64,000 nt of DNA, from assembly GCF_964656455.1 (NCBI RefSeq), contig NC_135718.1, forward strand, positions 49,290,014 through 49,354,013. Direction: 5' to 3'. A program made the position numbers and the translations under genes. Shown piece after piece: positions 13,961 to 26,311 of the stretch. The notes under the pieces are model-generated. The model saw only the letters and a program-made list of their open reading frames with translations, made no database searches and had not been told where the DNA came from. How positions within the stretch are numbered: position 1 is the first letter of the stretch; each line of letters begins with the position of its first letter. Origin of the DNA: Halichoerus grypus (taxonomy: Eukaryota > Chordata > Mammalia > Carnivora > Phocidae).

Positions 13961-14029
13961 CTTTGCTAGTGTATTCTGGACACGTTTACTTTAAAAATTT
14001 GGGGTCATGTAAGAGACATAAACTTCAGA

Positions 14030-14140
14030 GCTGAAAGGGACCTTAGAGTCGTTCCCATTTTCCAGGTGAAGAAACTGAGGACCAGAGCGGTTGCCATAAC
14101 TATAATCACAGAGTAAGAGATGAAGCCGGATTGTCTGTTG
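14030..14140 (-). repeat. Ancient SINE-like fragment
   Basis: Word order cagagctgaaagggaccttagag, ccattttccaggtgaagaaactgagga, tcacagagtaagagatgaagcc resembles a mammalian-wide old repeat. I am unsure which family. Confidence 0.4.
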
Positions 14141-14640
14141 CTGATGGGAGGATCGTGCCTTATGGGTGACTCCTGAAAGATGATATGATGTCATGCCTGG
14201 AGTCGTGATATGCAAGTTGCATTGTTGCCATGATACAGTGCATTTAGCGTGTGCCTCTTGTATGCGCATATCAACGTGTTTGTTGACACAGACTATGTGC
14301 TAGGATACTGGAAGAAAGGGTTCGTGTCTTCCACTTCTTAACAAAAAACAACCCCATGGATGACTCTGCAGTCATTGCTGAATAAGTGATTAAACCTAGA
14401 GTTATCAGGGTTCCACTGTCATATACGATGCCCCAGAATTAGGACGATAGGTTTTTCGAGTACCAGAAGGGATTGGGCATTGCCTTATCTGCTTCAAATG
14501 TATAGATGGGAAAACCGAGTTTTAATAATGCATTGAGTCCTTCTAAGTTCTCATAGGGATTTAACGGTGGAGCTGGGCTTAAAACCCACGTCTTTTGATT
14601 CTTTGTACATTTCTCTGTCAGCATTACCAATCTATTGTTG

Positions 14641-14668
14641 ACATCATCATCATCATCATCATCATCAA
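14641..14668. repeat. (ATC)n microsatellite
   Basis: About nine perfect ATC units at the edge of a MIR copy. Confidence 0.95.
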
Positions 14669-14915
14669 ATAGGTTAGTACTTAGGAAGTGCTTACTCTGT
14701 TCCCGGCACTGTTGTAAGCAGTTTGCCTGTATTATTTACCTTACTTAATCTTCGTGATATATTACTCTCCCATTTTACACATGAAGAGACTGAGACACAG
14801 AATTGAAGAAAATTTCCCCAAATCACAAAACGAGAAACTGAACAAGGCAGCACTCAAACTCAGGCAGTCTAGCTCCAGAATTCAAGTTTTATAAGCACAG
14901 CGTTATGGTTCATTT
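14665..14915 (-). repeat. MIR-type SINE remnant
   Basis: Full-length-looking antisense MIR: gtgcttactctgttcccggcactgttgtaagc, cccattttacacatgaagagactgaga, ctcaaactcaggcagtctagctccagaa. Confidence 0.85.
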
Positions 14916-16354
14916 CAGGTGTGGTCAAGGGATATTGATTATAGTGTAAACGACTTTTCAAAATCAAATTAGCACCAATCAACCTCTTCTTTAGTGAAGA
15001 TTTGTGGGTATGGGGAAATACCTGATCCCAGTTATATATTCATCTGCCAGCATAAACATATATTCAGGAAAGCCTTTAAAACTTAAAAGAAAAAAAATTA
15101 CAGTGCTTTCTGTTAAAGGACTATCAAATGTTTGGAACGTGGGCTGCTCTCAGGCCAGGCGTCCTGTCTCGAGAACCTTTCAGAGACAGCCGGTTGAAAG
15201 TTGTCGGGGATGGGATTCTGCTTTTCCTGAATTGCATGGCAATGCCTTGGATCACTTGGCAAATCCATCTCTTACAGCTACTTAATTTTCTGTGCCCTTA
15301 AGATATAGATGTTTTAGTTTGCCTGGGATTTCATAGCTCTGGTTTTTGCTACGCTGGCTATTGGTTCATATTAAACCAAACAACTGGGGCCCATTTGGCA
15401 TTTGGTGTTTTAAAAAGTAAAAGGACATTTGAACTACATGACAAATGCTGAAAAACAAAGCCCATAGCACTGAGAACATAAAGAAACTATTTATAATGTA
15501 AAGGTGGCTACATTTTCAGTCAATCTATCACTTTAATGAGCTCTTTGCATTTCTTTGATTAATGCTCACAAAAGGGGGAGAAAAAAATTGATGTAATGGA
15601 AATAAAATGCTATATAGTCTTGGCAGCACAGGGGAGGTTTGTGTGTGTTTTATTAGTATCCACTGCATATCACTGTCTTGCAATGTATATGTCTATCTTT
15701 TCCCTGGTGTAGCATGCCTCTAGTTTACTGGAAATGTGATCCAGCATGAAAGAGGAGACCTCATATTAGTGGCAAAACAGGCTTTGACCTCTTGTGGTGG
15801 CAGCAATTCGGAATTAATTAATTTGGAATTAATAATAATAATAAAGGAAAGGCTGACATACTCCATGCCTTATTGAAATGAAGAACCTAACAAGTATGAA
15901 GACCAAAAAAAAAAAAAAAGGAAACGTTAAAGACACTGAAAAAACATTTAAACATTAGAGTGTGGTAATTCATACATAATTAGTAATTTATTTGTTCAGT
16001 TTAAAATAATAAAGAAAACGGAAAAAGTACAGAAAAAGATGTCTTTGTGAAGTAACCAAATGGGGGAAAGAAGGTAGTCAAGGCAGGCTTCCTGGAGGAG
16101 GTGAAGGAGGGGCAGGAGCTGGGTTTGGAGGGAAGAGAGGAAACCGCATTTCTGAAGTGGGTGAGCCTTGGGATGAGAATTAGCAGGTGCCACTCCTCTG
16201 TATTGGAAACCAGCTGACTGTTCCTCCCTCCACCACGTGCCCAGTGCTCTTTAAGCTACATGAGCATTTGGCACGCTTTCCTCTGAGCTTGAGTGGCTCT
16301 TACAAAGTGATGGGAGGTTGACATGGCAGAGACCTGGGAACATTGAAGACTCGC

Positions 16355-16550
16355 TTTTTTTTTTTTTTTTTTTGAGGGAGAGAGAGGATTGGGTGGGAGG
16401 AGCAGGGCAGAGGGAGAGGGACAGAGAATCTCAAGCAGACTCCCTGCTGAGCACAGAGCCCCACATGAGGCTCAACCCCATGACCCTGAGATCATGACCT
16501 AAGCTGAAACCAAGAGTTGGATGTTCAACCATCTGAGCCCCCCAGGCTCC
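16355..16550 (-). mobile_element. CAN SINE (carnivoran tRNA-Lys SINE)
   Basis: Minus-strand copy: T-run first, GA-rich middle, then the complement of the tRNA-like head (gatcatgacct, atctgagcc). It is flanked by a duplicated target (tgaagactcgcttttt before, tgaagactcactttt after, one mismatch). Divergence in the head suggests an older insertion. Confidence 0.9.
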
Positions 16551-16729
16551 CTGAAGACTCACTTTTTAATGTGTAAACTTCAGCTGATTATTTCCATCCT
16601 AGAACCTTAGTTCCCCCAACTTCCAAACCAAGTGAGATCTCAAAATAATATTTAGAATCTTTAGAGCTCAACAGGGTGCATCCATCCACCATATCTCAAC
16701 TCCTAAAGATCACATGAGCTTTCAAGTTT

Positions 16730-17220
16730 TTATTAATTTATAATTTTGATAATTTTTTTTCTCATTGCACAAATAACATATATTCATTTTAGAAAATTTA
16801 GCAAGTGCATATAAGCAAAAAGAAGAAAACTCACATTCCCTATAATTTTACCACATGGACGTATTAGTGTTGACACATTAGTCTTGTTTCTGTAGATATA
16901 TTCCCCCCTCAAAAAAGGATCATATATATTAGTATATAACCTGTGTTTTTCCACAAATATTTTATCATGACCACTTTCTATGTCATTAAATATTTTTCTG
17001 CCTTATATTTATTGGATTATACTTAACATAATCAGTTTCCTAAAACAGAACATTCCTGTTGTTTTCAATTTAACATTGTTACTTAATAACTACAAATGAA
17101 GACTATTGTAATCAAATCTTTCATATAAGGAAATTATGGCTGTACACACATTTTTAGAAGTGAAATTGCTTAAGCCAAAGAGCACATAAAATTTTAAGTT
17201 ATTTGATTTGTATCGCCAAA
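16730..17220 (-). mobile_element. Old L1-type LINE fragment
   Basis: Contains gaccactttctatgtcattaa, ttattggattatacttaaca and tttagaagtgaaattgctta, matching the remembered antisense pattern of ancient L1 3' regions. AT-rich, no open frame. Confidence 0.5.
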
Positions 17221-17399
17221 GTTTGTCTTATCTTTAAGTTGTAAGATGAATGCAGAGGGGGTAAAAAAGCAATTGAGAAGTTGTGGAAAATTCACTATGA
17301 CACCATGAGCTCTGGGGCAAATGAAGACATTACACCAGATAAATATTAGATTTCTTTCCAAATTTGTGGTCTTAGTTGTGTTTGAGTTGTGAGTAATTT

Positions 17400-17475
17400 T
17401 GTCCCTTCCTCCCTTCCTTCCTTCCTCCCTTCCTTCCTTCCTTCCTTCTTTCTTTCCTTCCTTCCTTTCTCTTTC
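17400..17475. repeat. (TTCC)n pyrimidine tract
   Basis: Imperfect TTCC/CCTT units giving 75 nt of nearly pure pyrimidine on the + strand. Confidence 0.9.
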
Positions 17476-17578
17476 CTTTGAGAGATAGATATTGGGACAG
17501 TAAGCTCTTTAGGCTTACTTTAAGGAAAGGCATTGTCTGCTTAAAGAAACTTAATGAGCAACAGCTATGAAGAACTTT

Positions 17579-17607
17579 GGTTGGTTGGTTGGTTGGTTGG
17601 TTGGTTT
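17579..17607. repeat. (TTGG)n microsatellite
   Basis: Seven TTGG units, 100 nt after the TTCC tract. Confidence 0.93.
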
Positions 17608-18384
17608 AGTTTGCTTTGGTTTGATTCAGATCCAAAACACAAATTCTAAAAAAAAATGAGGTACATTACACAATGGGTAGAGTCAACTTCCCAAGACATT
17701 CATCAAATATGGTCTCTAGAAAAAAGTACTGTCAACAATATCAATGTTACTTACTATAAATAGAAGAAATAGAGGTCTCACTGACCCAGGTCTTGTGCGT
17801 AGTCAATGGAAGTGAAAAGGAAAGCTTAAATGAAGATACAGTTATTTGTTTTAATACAAAATCAGACATGCGTGAGCTATTTCACCAAGCAGACAGATTT
17901 TTTGTTTGGAGCATTTTGTTGTAAGAGATAGAAGTTCAACTAGAAAAGGCTTAAACAAAAAGGGAATCATAGAACTGTGGTGCCTGTGGCTTCATGCACA
18001 TGGGCCCACAGGCTTGAACGATGTCAGAGCTCTATCTTATTCTCTTTACCTCTTGACTCAGTTGCCCCATGACAGGCTAAATGGTCACCCACAGCCCTGT
18101 ACTTACCTCCTTCTGGCTTTGCAACCCCAGCAAAAAAAAAAAAGTCTTTTACACCAGGTCCTAGGGAGAGCATAGGTTGACCCCAGCTTGAGGGACAGGT
18201 TCATCTTAAACCAGCCATGTGCCCAGGATTTTGGGGGACCATCTTGCTGAACTTGTGAAGTCACACTGTCTTCATTTTGTCACTCCTGTGGCCAGGGTGG
18301 GGACAAGGTTGCCCTCCGCCTCTCCCCACTCATTGTGGAATGGGTTCCTTGTGTGGAGAAGGACTTGGAGGGAAGCAGAGCATC

Positions 18385-18500
18385 ATCTATCCTGGTTCTG
18401 CCACCAACTGGTTCCATGACTTTGGGCATAGTAACTTCTTTGCTCTGAGCCTCAGTTTCTTCATCTGTGAAATGGGAAGATTGACTAGAGGATTTCCAAA
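18385..18500 (+). repeat. MIR-type SINE remnant
   Basis: Sense MIR core: tggttctgccaccaactggttcc, tgactttgggcatagtaacttc, gcctcagtttcttcatctgtgaaatggga. Confidence 0.85.
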
Positions 18501-19950
18501 GCTCTTGAGTCTAACATAGAGTGATTGGTAGAGGCCAAGGAGACCCAAAGGTGTGGTTTAGGTTTCTCAGAATTGTCTATTTATGTGGTTTTTAAGTTCT
18601 GCTTTTAGGATCTGGCTTGGGGCAGTTATCGACTCCAAGCATATGAGCTATTTGTTGAGATTGGCAGGGGCATACCCCGCCACGCCGCCCTCCCCAGCTC
18701 CGCAAACTTTGTCCTTCAGCACCCTGTCTCGGGCTAGCGCACCTCAGGTTCCTAAGCAGAAAGCGGTGGGTTGGAGTGCCCTTTGGACAGTGTCAGAAGA
18801 TGCTGCCTTGTTAAATTATCATTTTTTTATTGAGTCAGCTGGTCAGCTGCCTGGACTTCATGACTCTGGGACTCCAACTTTGTAGGAGGCCCTGAAAACT
18901 ACTATGAAAAAATATTACAAGGTTAAACTAAAATTTTCCCTTGACTGGGTTGCTCTTGCAGACTTTTCCAAAAATCCGTCTTCCACATCGAGCCTCTGCA
19001 TGTGGATGTTCCTCCTACAACTTAGAAAGCAGAAGCAGTCGTGCTTTTATACATAGAATTTTCTTGACTTCAGCTGCTGAGGAATGTGTTGGAATACACA
19101 CTGCAAAATGACTACTGTGGCTATTACTATACTTGCTCAGGGGAGCTATTCAGATGCCTCATTTATTGGAGCTTAATAGATTAAAAGTCCAAATTGAGTC
19201 TCATGATATAAGCCTAATCAAGTTCTAATCTGCATAATTTTCCCATAAGCAGCAATGGGAAATTTGGATAATTTATGTTTCAGCAGTTGCCAATCATGTG
19301 TTAAATAGCATTGTTGCATTTACTTATCAAAATATTTTTATTGATCTTCACTTCATCTGACATTTCACTTTGGGATTGTTTTTTTCCTGGCATTAACAGG
19401 AAATTTAATTCATCTCATAGGTGATGTAATATGAGATGTTTCTCTTGATTTTAACATGTCTTTATAGATCATTTTTAACGGTGATCTTTTCCTTTTACAA
19501 CTTCATATTGAATACCTGTCTCAGCAAAGCTAGATGACTCGGCCTAATTTATTTCCCTAGCTTAACGTAGCATATGGATTTCTAACCATCATTTATATGC
19601 ACACAGTAAAAGATAATTTGGCCCACCATTTGAACCAATTCCTTTATGTTAAATCTATGGGGGTGGGAGAGGCACTTACCTTCATTTCTCCATCTATTCT
19701 AGGGGAGGTGATTGATAAGAATTTCCATCTCTCTCTCTCCCTGGAAAGGCTTGGGGATTTAACTACAGAAGATTTAGAAAGTACTTTGTGTTTTCCCCCA
19801 TGGAAAAGTACCGTAATAAAGCATTTATTATATATACTGAGTTGTGCATGCTACCGTACCAAAGCAAGTTAAGCATAACTACAATGGGTCCCAGTTGTTA
19901 TCAGCTATTGTTTAAAAGTGAAAACAGTAAAAGAGTAGGACTGGCTCAGG

Positions 19951-20050
19951 GCGCCTGGGTGGCTCCGTTAGTTAAGTGTTCGACTCTTGATACCAACCCA
20001 GGTCTTGATCTCAGGGTTGTGAGTTCAAGCCCTGTGACTTAACGACAAAA
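19951..20050 (+). mobile_element. CAN SINE, 3'-truncated
   Basis: Sense copy with only the tRNA-related head (gcgcctgggtggctccgtta to gttcaagccctgtgactta), lacking the CT-rich part and normal tail. A duplicated target (aggactggctcagg before, aagactggctcagg after) suggests it inserted short rather than being cut later. Confidence 0.8.
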
Positions 20051-20159
20051 CCATAAGACTGGCTCAGGCCTCCAACTTGCCTGCCTGGGTCAGCCCCTGA
20101 GAAGGAGGGAGCATCCCACACAGGGGGAAGGCAGCACGGACGTGGTTATCCATGGGCTC

Positions 20160-20345
20160 TGATGTCAGCCTGCCTGGTCAGCTCCCAGATCTGCCATTTA
20201 CCAGCTGGTTGTGCTTGAGGAAGTTCTTCGACCATTCTGAATCTTACTTACCTTATCTACCAAATGGAGATGTTAACCGTTCCAACACTCATGGAGTTGT
20301 TCAGAGGAATAAATGAGGTGGCCCATGAAAAGTTCTTAGTCCAGC
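20160..20345 (+). repeat. MIR-type SINE remnant
   Basis: Sense MIR: cagatctgccatttaccagctggttgtgcttgagg, taccaaatggagatgttaacc, gttgttcagaggaataaatgagg. Confidence 0.8.
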
Positions 20346-20364
20346 TTTAACGCATAATAAAAGT

Positions 20365-20590
20365 CATGGCATGGTGGGTTAGAGGAGACCTGGGGTCAAT
20401 TTACCTGGGTACAGGTAATTAGATCTGCTAATTCCTAGGTGTGTCCTGGGGCCGATTACTTACCTTCTCCATGTTGCAGTTTCCTCATCTGCAAAATAGT
20501 TGTATCTACATAGGATGGTTCTGAGAACTAAAGTTATTACATGAACAGAGTGCAGTATATAGTAAGCACTCAATAGATGTTAGTGAATTT
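20365..20590 (+). repeat. MIR-type SINE remnant
   Basis: Second sense MIR directly after the previous one: ggcatggtgggttagagga, cagtttcctcatctgcaaaatag, gtatatagtaagcactcaatagatgtta. Confidence 0.8.
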
Positions 20591-21639
20591 TTTTCTTGAG
20601 GTTCTAGTTACACCTATCTTATTCATTCCCAATCTAGAACACTCTTGTCTTTGTTTTGGATTCCATACAAACAGTGATGCTGAGTCTCATTTTCTAATGC
20701 ACTCACCTCTGCATTACCCTGGAACCCAACCCGAGTCTAGAAATCTAGCCATTCTCGATGGTATAAATCTTGTCTGAGCCACAGCCTTTTTTTTTTCCCT
20801 ATAACCACATGATGCCTCCTGAATGCTGCTCATAGATGCAAGCACGCAACAGGCACGCAAAACAACTAATGAAAAAACAAAACCTTGGTGATCTCCTTTG
20901 TATCCACTTCTATCTCTTCTCCTTAAACTTCTTAGGAATGGCCCAAATGTTTGTGTTAAATTCTTTAACTTGAAGCCATCCTAACTGAAATGGCCTTGTC
21001 TCATTTAACTAAAGGTCACTTAAGTTACTTAAGGTAACCTCCCTGGCGGGGGCTGAGTGCTACCAGCCCCTGGAGTAACCGATACCATGAAAAGAACATT
21101 AGACACTGCTGATTTTGTTCACCTGAACCCAACAGTGGCACACCTGGTTAGGAACACAAATGCTGGAAAAGAATGCAGAGAGTAGTAAAAACCATTTTAG
21201 GAGCCTTGGAACTCAAGAAGGAAGTTTTATATCCCTAAATAATCAAGAATAGCGGGAGATCAGGTCTGAAAAAAGAAGGCTCCAGAGAGATTCTGCAGTT
21301 GCTATAAGGAATTAAGAGACTTTCTTAGTCTTTCTTAACAACTGGCCCCAGTTTTCAACGTACCTAAAGAAAATCCTAACCATCTCCCTATGCAAAAATC
21401 TTTGTTCCTTAGATATTTTGAAATTCATTTTTATCACTGAAGTGATCTGATTATTCCTACCAGAATGGATTCACAGTGCTCGTTGCCTTACCATTAATTT
21501 TCTAGGGTTTACTCTACATGAAAATTCTTTTTAAAAAATATGCCAAAGGCTTCCTCAATTCTTTATCCGTAGGGAAGAAGTGGTAATGGATGCTATACCT
21601 ATCCACAAATATTTATTGTGTACCTAGTGAAGTATTATC

Positions 21640-21890
21640 ATCCGTAGTCAAATTTTTGAGTACTTGCTTTATACCAGGCATTATACTAAATGTTTTGAAT
21701 ACACTGTTTCATTTTATCCTTACAATTGCCCTATGTATGAAATAGTTCCAGCTTATAGACAAAGTAACAGAGGCTTACAGAGAGTCAGAGCTGTGCTCAT
21801 AGTTATGTAGCTCGTAAATAAATGAATCAGAATTAGAACCCAAGACATCTGACTTCAAAGTTCATACTTTTAACTATCTACTCCATTTCT
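21640..21890 (-). repeat. MIR-type SINE remnant
   Basis: Antisense MIR: gagtacttgctttataccaggcattatactaaatg, catttatccttacaattgccctatg, gaattagaacccaagacatctgac. Confidence 0.8.
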
Positions 21891-24496
21891 TCTCTATGGG
21901 CGGGCATTCTAAAGACAATCTAGGAAGTTTAAAAAAAGAAAACTCCGTCTCTGGCCTAAAGTTCTCATACAGCATGTGGAGTGAGCATGCTTACGAGGGG
22001 GGCAATATTGGGACCATTTATGCCTAATGCCAAAAGAACAGAAAGGTAACATAAGCCCCTCACATCTGCCCCTGAGGATTGGAATGGGGAGGGGCCTTCA
22101 ATTTAACAAGATCATGTAATCTTTGGAAGTCATTTTTAGCCCCAAACTTACCGCCTATGGCCATGCTCAACAGAGAGAATGGGGACACATGTAAAAAATC
22201 AGGAGACCAATTTGGTAAGATTTATTGAACTTGAATCTTTTCCTGATTAAGAACTTCTCATCCTTTCTCTCAGATGCCAACATTCTTAGTCCTCTTTCCT
22301 GGCCAAATAAGTGCTTGTTTTCTAAAATTAATTTCTCCAGTGTTAGTTTAACTAATGAAAGGAGAGTTTGCCAGTTTCACCATTCTCCAGCTGTAGATTA
22401 TGATCCCTGGAGTATATTTCATGTGACTGTGCTCTCACGTGCGGAACTAGAGTGCTGTTTTATGTAGAGAGACTTAAAGTTCGACCAAAGATGTATCCAC
22501 TGCAGCAAACAATGATGGGGTGGGGAGCAAGACAGTTGGGAAACCTGGACACAATTTAGAGCTGCCCCTTTATCAACTGCAGCTATGACGAATAGGGTCG
22601 ATGCCATCAAGGGCCAGAGTGCCTCGTCTCTTCTGAAGAAAGGCGCCTGCATTTATTTCTCTTCTCTCCAAGGCCATTTAGGGAATCTGGGTCAGCCCTG
22701 TCATTTCAAACTACAGGTTTTCCCATATTAGGACCTCTAAGAAAACAATGTTAATGAATTCTGCTCATCTTTAACACAACTCCATAGGAAGGGGAGGAAA
22801 AAAAAAGATGAAATCTACTTCTTTTGTCTCTGCCTTTTGCTTTGAACAATATGTAGCTAGAAAAGTAGCAAAAGAGAAAGAGATATTATCATTGCTGAAG
22901 TTTTCTTGCCAACAAAAGCACCCTGTTCTTGGGGTCATGCATAGGAGAGAGAAGGGACTTTTAATGGAGAGGTGTCTTTGGACACCCACCGTAGTTTGTC
23001 AGTTGCAGATGCTAATGGAACCAGGCTTGGCGACTGAAGGGGAAAATGGAATATGAAAGCAAAATGAAATAGGCCTATGAGGCAAGCATGTCATTTCTAA
23101 ATGAAGGTTTCATGCAAAGGAGTTGAGTCTTTTCACAGCTGAAAATGGAATCTTTAAATAAGATAAAATAAAAGGATGCTGTGGCTTGTTGCAGGTTCTG
23201 TAATGAAATACAGTTTTCCTAATACCGTGCGACCTGCATTTCTCCCTGTTTTATGGGTGCTATTCCTTGACGTACAAACCCGTATTTTCTCAAGTCAGCA
23301 TTTGATGATGGATGTCAAAATACAGGCCATGTATTATGCATATAGCATTACCGATTTAAGGTGTTTACTTGTCAAGTTGAAGAAATTCAAAAACGTCACA
23401 GCCACCGAATCTGCACAGCTGTCACTTGTAGTTTTTCATGCTTTTGAATGAAACTTCTGATGAAAACAGTTTAGTTTTCCCCTTCGCTATTCTGGGGAAG
23501 AAAACAGCTAGCATTTAAAATGAGTGTTCTTGGTTATGTGGTTGGCTGAAAAATACACATTCCAAAGTTTAGAAAGATGGACATTATACTGTCACTCGAC
23601 ATTACTTACCCTGTGCACAGCATATCAACACAAAGAATAAAATTAATGGCAATCAGAGAATGAACAGTAAATAAAACTTTTCTTTCTGAAAGTATGGCGT
23701 TCAATAGTATGAAATTTATACACAGGAGAACAGAAAATAGGAAGACCCTTTTATATTTTGCTGGCATTTCATGCATTATGCACCTCGAAAACAACAGGCA
23801 ATTATTGAACACCTGTCATTTCATTCCTGATGGATGGAGCTTTACACGTACTGTAAAGCAGAATCAATCCAACATCGCCACATTCCTGGAGACTAAGTCA
23901 GGGATCTGGCCACATGGTCTGTTTGGAATTTCGTCCTTGGAAACTTAGCAAGTGACTTTGTATCTGCAAGTCCTTAAATCACTGATAAGCACATGTAGCC
24001 AATCCCCCAAGGACAAAGAAGGGAAACCAAAGTGAATGTGAACATCTGTCTGCCTGTGTGCTAAGGTCAGGAGCAAACTGGGTCTTGCAGCCAGCACAGA
24101 GTTGATGGTAGCACTTGCCAGGTGCATCACTTGATAAAATTAATTTTCGCCAAATGAATATATGAGGTAAATAAATGTCTCATGTTTATAGGTCTCTATG
24201 CTCATCCTTAAAGAGGCAGCCGTTCAGCCTTGAAGTTGTGGTTGGGCCAAGCTCATTCTAATATGTGCTTGGGATTTGGGTCTGAGAAGCTCAAACAGCA
24301 AAAATCAGAAACCAAGTAGCCTACTTTCCAATTTCCTATGCCCGCGTTTACCATATGAGGTCCGTGTTCGGCATGCCAGGGGGTTCCGGGACCCGCGACA
24401 AGCCGGGAGCATATGCAGTAGTCAGGAGGACTTCTTTTTCAAATGAAAAGAAAAGAAAATTCTTCATTTGGGCTTACACAAAAAGAAAAATATATA

Positions 24497-24831
24497 CAGT
24501 TGACCCTTGAACAATGGGGGAGTTGAGGGGTGCCAGCCCCCTGCACAGTTGAAAATACATGTATAACTCTTGAGTCCCCAAAACCTAACTGTTAATAGCG
24601 TCCTGGTGACGGGAGCCCTACTGATAAACATAAACAGTCGAGGAAACTACATTTGGTATGTTGTGTGTATTATATACTATAGTCTTACAATGAAGTAAGC
24701 TAGAGAGAAGAAAATGTTATTTAGAAAGTCATAAGGAAATTACATTTACAGGACTGCATTATATTTATCAAGAAGAATTCGCATATAAGTGGACCCACAC
24801 AGCTCAAACCTGTGTTGTGGAAGAATCAACT
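24497..24831. mobile_element. Tigger-like TcMar nonautonomous DNA transposon
   Basis: Starts cagttgacccttgaacaatggggg after TA and ends gtggacccacacagctcaaacctgtgttgtgg...caact before a TA-like site. The complement of the right end (agttgattcttccacaacacagg) roughly mirrors the left end. The internal ttcgcatataagtggaccc block is typical of this MITE type. Confidence 0.6.
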
Positions 24832-24905
24832 ACATATTTATAAAATTGTGTGTGTGTGTGTACAAAACCAATCTATCCTACCTCAGGATTTTTTACCATA
24901 AGAAA

Positions 24906-24937
24906 ATATATATGTATATGTACATATACATATATAT
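24906..24937. repeat. 32-bp perfect AT-rich palindrome
   Basis: Sixteen bases pair perfectly with the next sixteen around a central GTAC at 24920-24923. It lies in a TA/TG-rich stretch just right of the Tigger-like element. Confidence 0.9.
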
Positions 24938-25102
24938 ATAACTATTATATATATAAAATATATACATAATCTCATTATCATAGTGTATATTATAATCTCA
25001 TTTGTATATACTGTATACAAAGTCTCATGTAGTAAGAAATCCTGAGGTCAGTTGGTTTTGGCTCTAAGGCTAGTTAATTCAGTAACTCAAGGATTGTTCT
25101 TT

Positions 25103-25301
25103 CTATTTTATTGATTGATTGATTGATTGATTGTGATAGAGAGAGAGAGTAGGGGAGGGGCAGAGGGAGAGAGAGAGAATCCCAAGCAGGCTCCATGCCC
25201 AGCACAGAGCCCAATGCAGGGCTCAATTCCAAGACCCTGAGATCATGACCTAAGCCGAAAACTGAGCTGATGCTCAACTGACTGAGCCACCCACGTGCTC
25301 C
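25103..25301 (-). mobile_element. CAN SINE
   Basis: Minus-strand copy with an expanded TTGA-type tail, a GA-rich middle and the head complement ending gagccacccacgtgctcc. Target duplication ctcaaggat occurs on both sides. It lies about 0.9 kb upstream of the GFTPPG exon. Confidence 0.92.
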
Positions 25302-26197
25302 CTCAAGGATAGATCTTTCTGTTGTTAAGTCTTTCCATCATTTGTTCAGCCAATCTCATTAAGCTGGCTTTGTCTTCAGCTGGTGCCCATCCTGGTTAAA
25401 AGATGGCTGCCACAATTCCAGGCACCACAGGTACGAGAGCAATGTCCAGTGAATTAAAAGACAATCTCTTCCTGTGTGATTCTTTTTAAGAGCAGGGAAA
25501 CCCTTCCTAAAAGTCCCCAAGCAGATTTCCTCCCACCTCCCTTTGACGAGAATCTGTCAAAAACCCCGGCTTGAGTCACTCACTGGCAAGAGAATAAGTA
25601 ATCAGCTGGTTTACCGTAATAGTCAGGGTAGGTTAGGTTGTGCAGCAGTAACAACAACACCACAATCCCCAGTGTCTTCAAGCAACAGAGATCACCTCTT
25701 CACTCACTCAGAATGCTTTGCAGTCTGCGTTACTGTCCAGGGCTGCTGCCCAGCCTTCCTCTCTGTAGGAACCCATGTTCCCATGGTTGCCACAGTCTGG
25801 GATGGGAGGCAGAAAATCAAATCTTTGTACCAGAAGCAATGGTATACATTGTTCTGTTCACTTTTCATGGGCTAGAGCATTTCCTGTCACATGGAGGCAC
25901 AGAGGTACAATCTTCTTGTCTGCCTGGAACAAAAGTCTGTGAGCAAGAGCAGTAATTGATGTAGAGACTCATTTTTAGGGAGCTATCAAGGCAGGTTAGA
26001 ATTATTGATAATGGCCTCCTACTTTGTCCTTCACAAAAGCAACACATCGGAGTTTATCCTGAGAGTGCCAATTGTTGACCTGTAAATAATGCATAAACTA
26101 CTTTTTTTTTTTAATTGTGTATGTATCTTGTACTCATATTATTCCCAAGCTTTCCATGTCTCTGACTTTTCTCCCTTCTCTCTTTCTTTTCCACTAG

Positions 26198-26311
26198 GGT
26201 TCACACCTCCAGGAATGGACAGATCCTCTCCAGATAACAGCCCAGTGCACGGGATGTTACGCCAGCCATCCATCACGACTGGGGTCAACATCCCCATCAT
26301 TACTGAACTAG
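26198..26311 (+). CDS. KCNMA1: KCNMA1 exon, RCK2 loop (GFTPPG form) with PKA site
   Basis: This 114-nt exon follows a pyrimidine-rich acceptor ending ccactag and ends before donor gtaggg. It starts with two bases of a split codon (Gly if the upstream exon ends in G) and ends with one base of the Val codon completed at 31039. It encodes [18 protein letters not shown], then MLRQPSITT, then [10 protein letters not shown]. In Slo1 structures this stretch is, to my knowledge, the mostly disordered loop of RCK2, so it is regulatory rather than structural. RQPS is the C-terminal PKA consensus of BK channels (Ser869 or Ser899 depending on the variant numbered), whose phosphorylation activates channels lacking STREX. 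The next exon at 27066 has the same phase and the same ITEL ending and looks like its alternative. The donor gtaggg is weaker than the gtaaga of that alternative. Confidence 0.97.
   Translation, partial: GSHLQEWTDPLQITAQCTGCYASHPSRLGSTSPSLLN

Larger units (their letters stand above)
1..26197 (+). other. KCNMA1: KCNMA1 intron (5' end outside the window)
   Basis: No coding exon was found here. The preceding KCNMA1 exon (ending ...VLQANSQ) is not in the window. Recognised content is listed separately: L2, MIR, MER5-like and Tigger-like remnants, three CAN SINEs, an L1 fragment and microsatellites. Stretches with no recognised repeat are roughly 1-650, 5080-7530, 7740-10020, 12110-14020, 14920-16340, 17640-18380, 18500-19930, 21900-24490 and 25310-26197. 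Open frames in these stretches are short, uncorrelated with splice sites, and resemble no protein I know. Confidence 0.9.
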
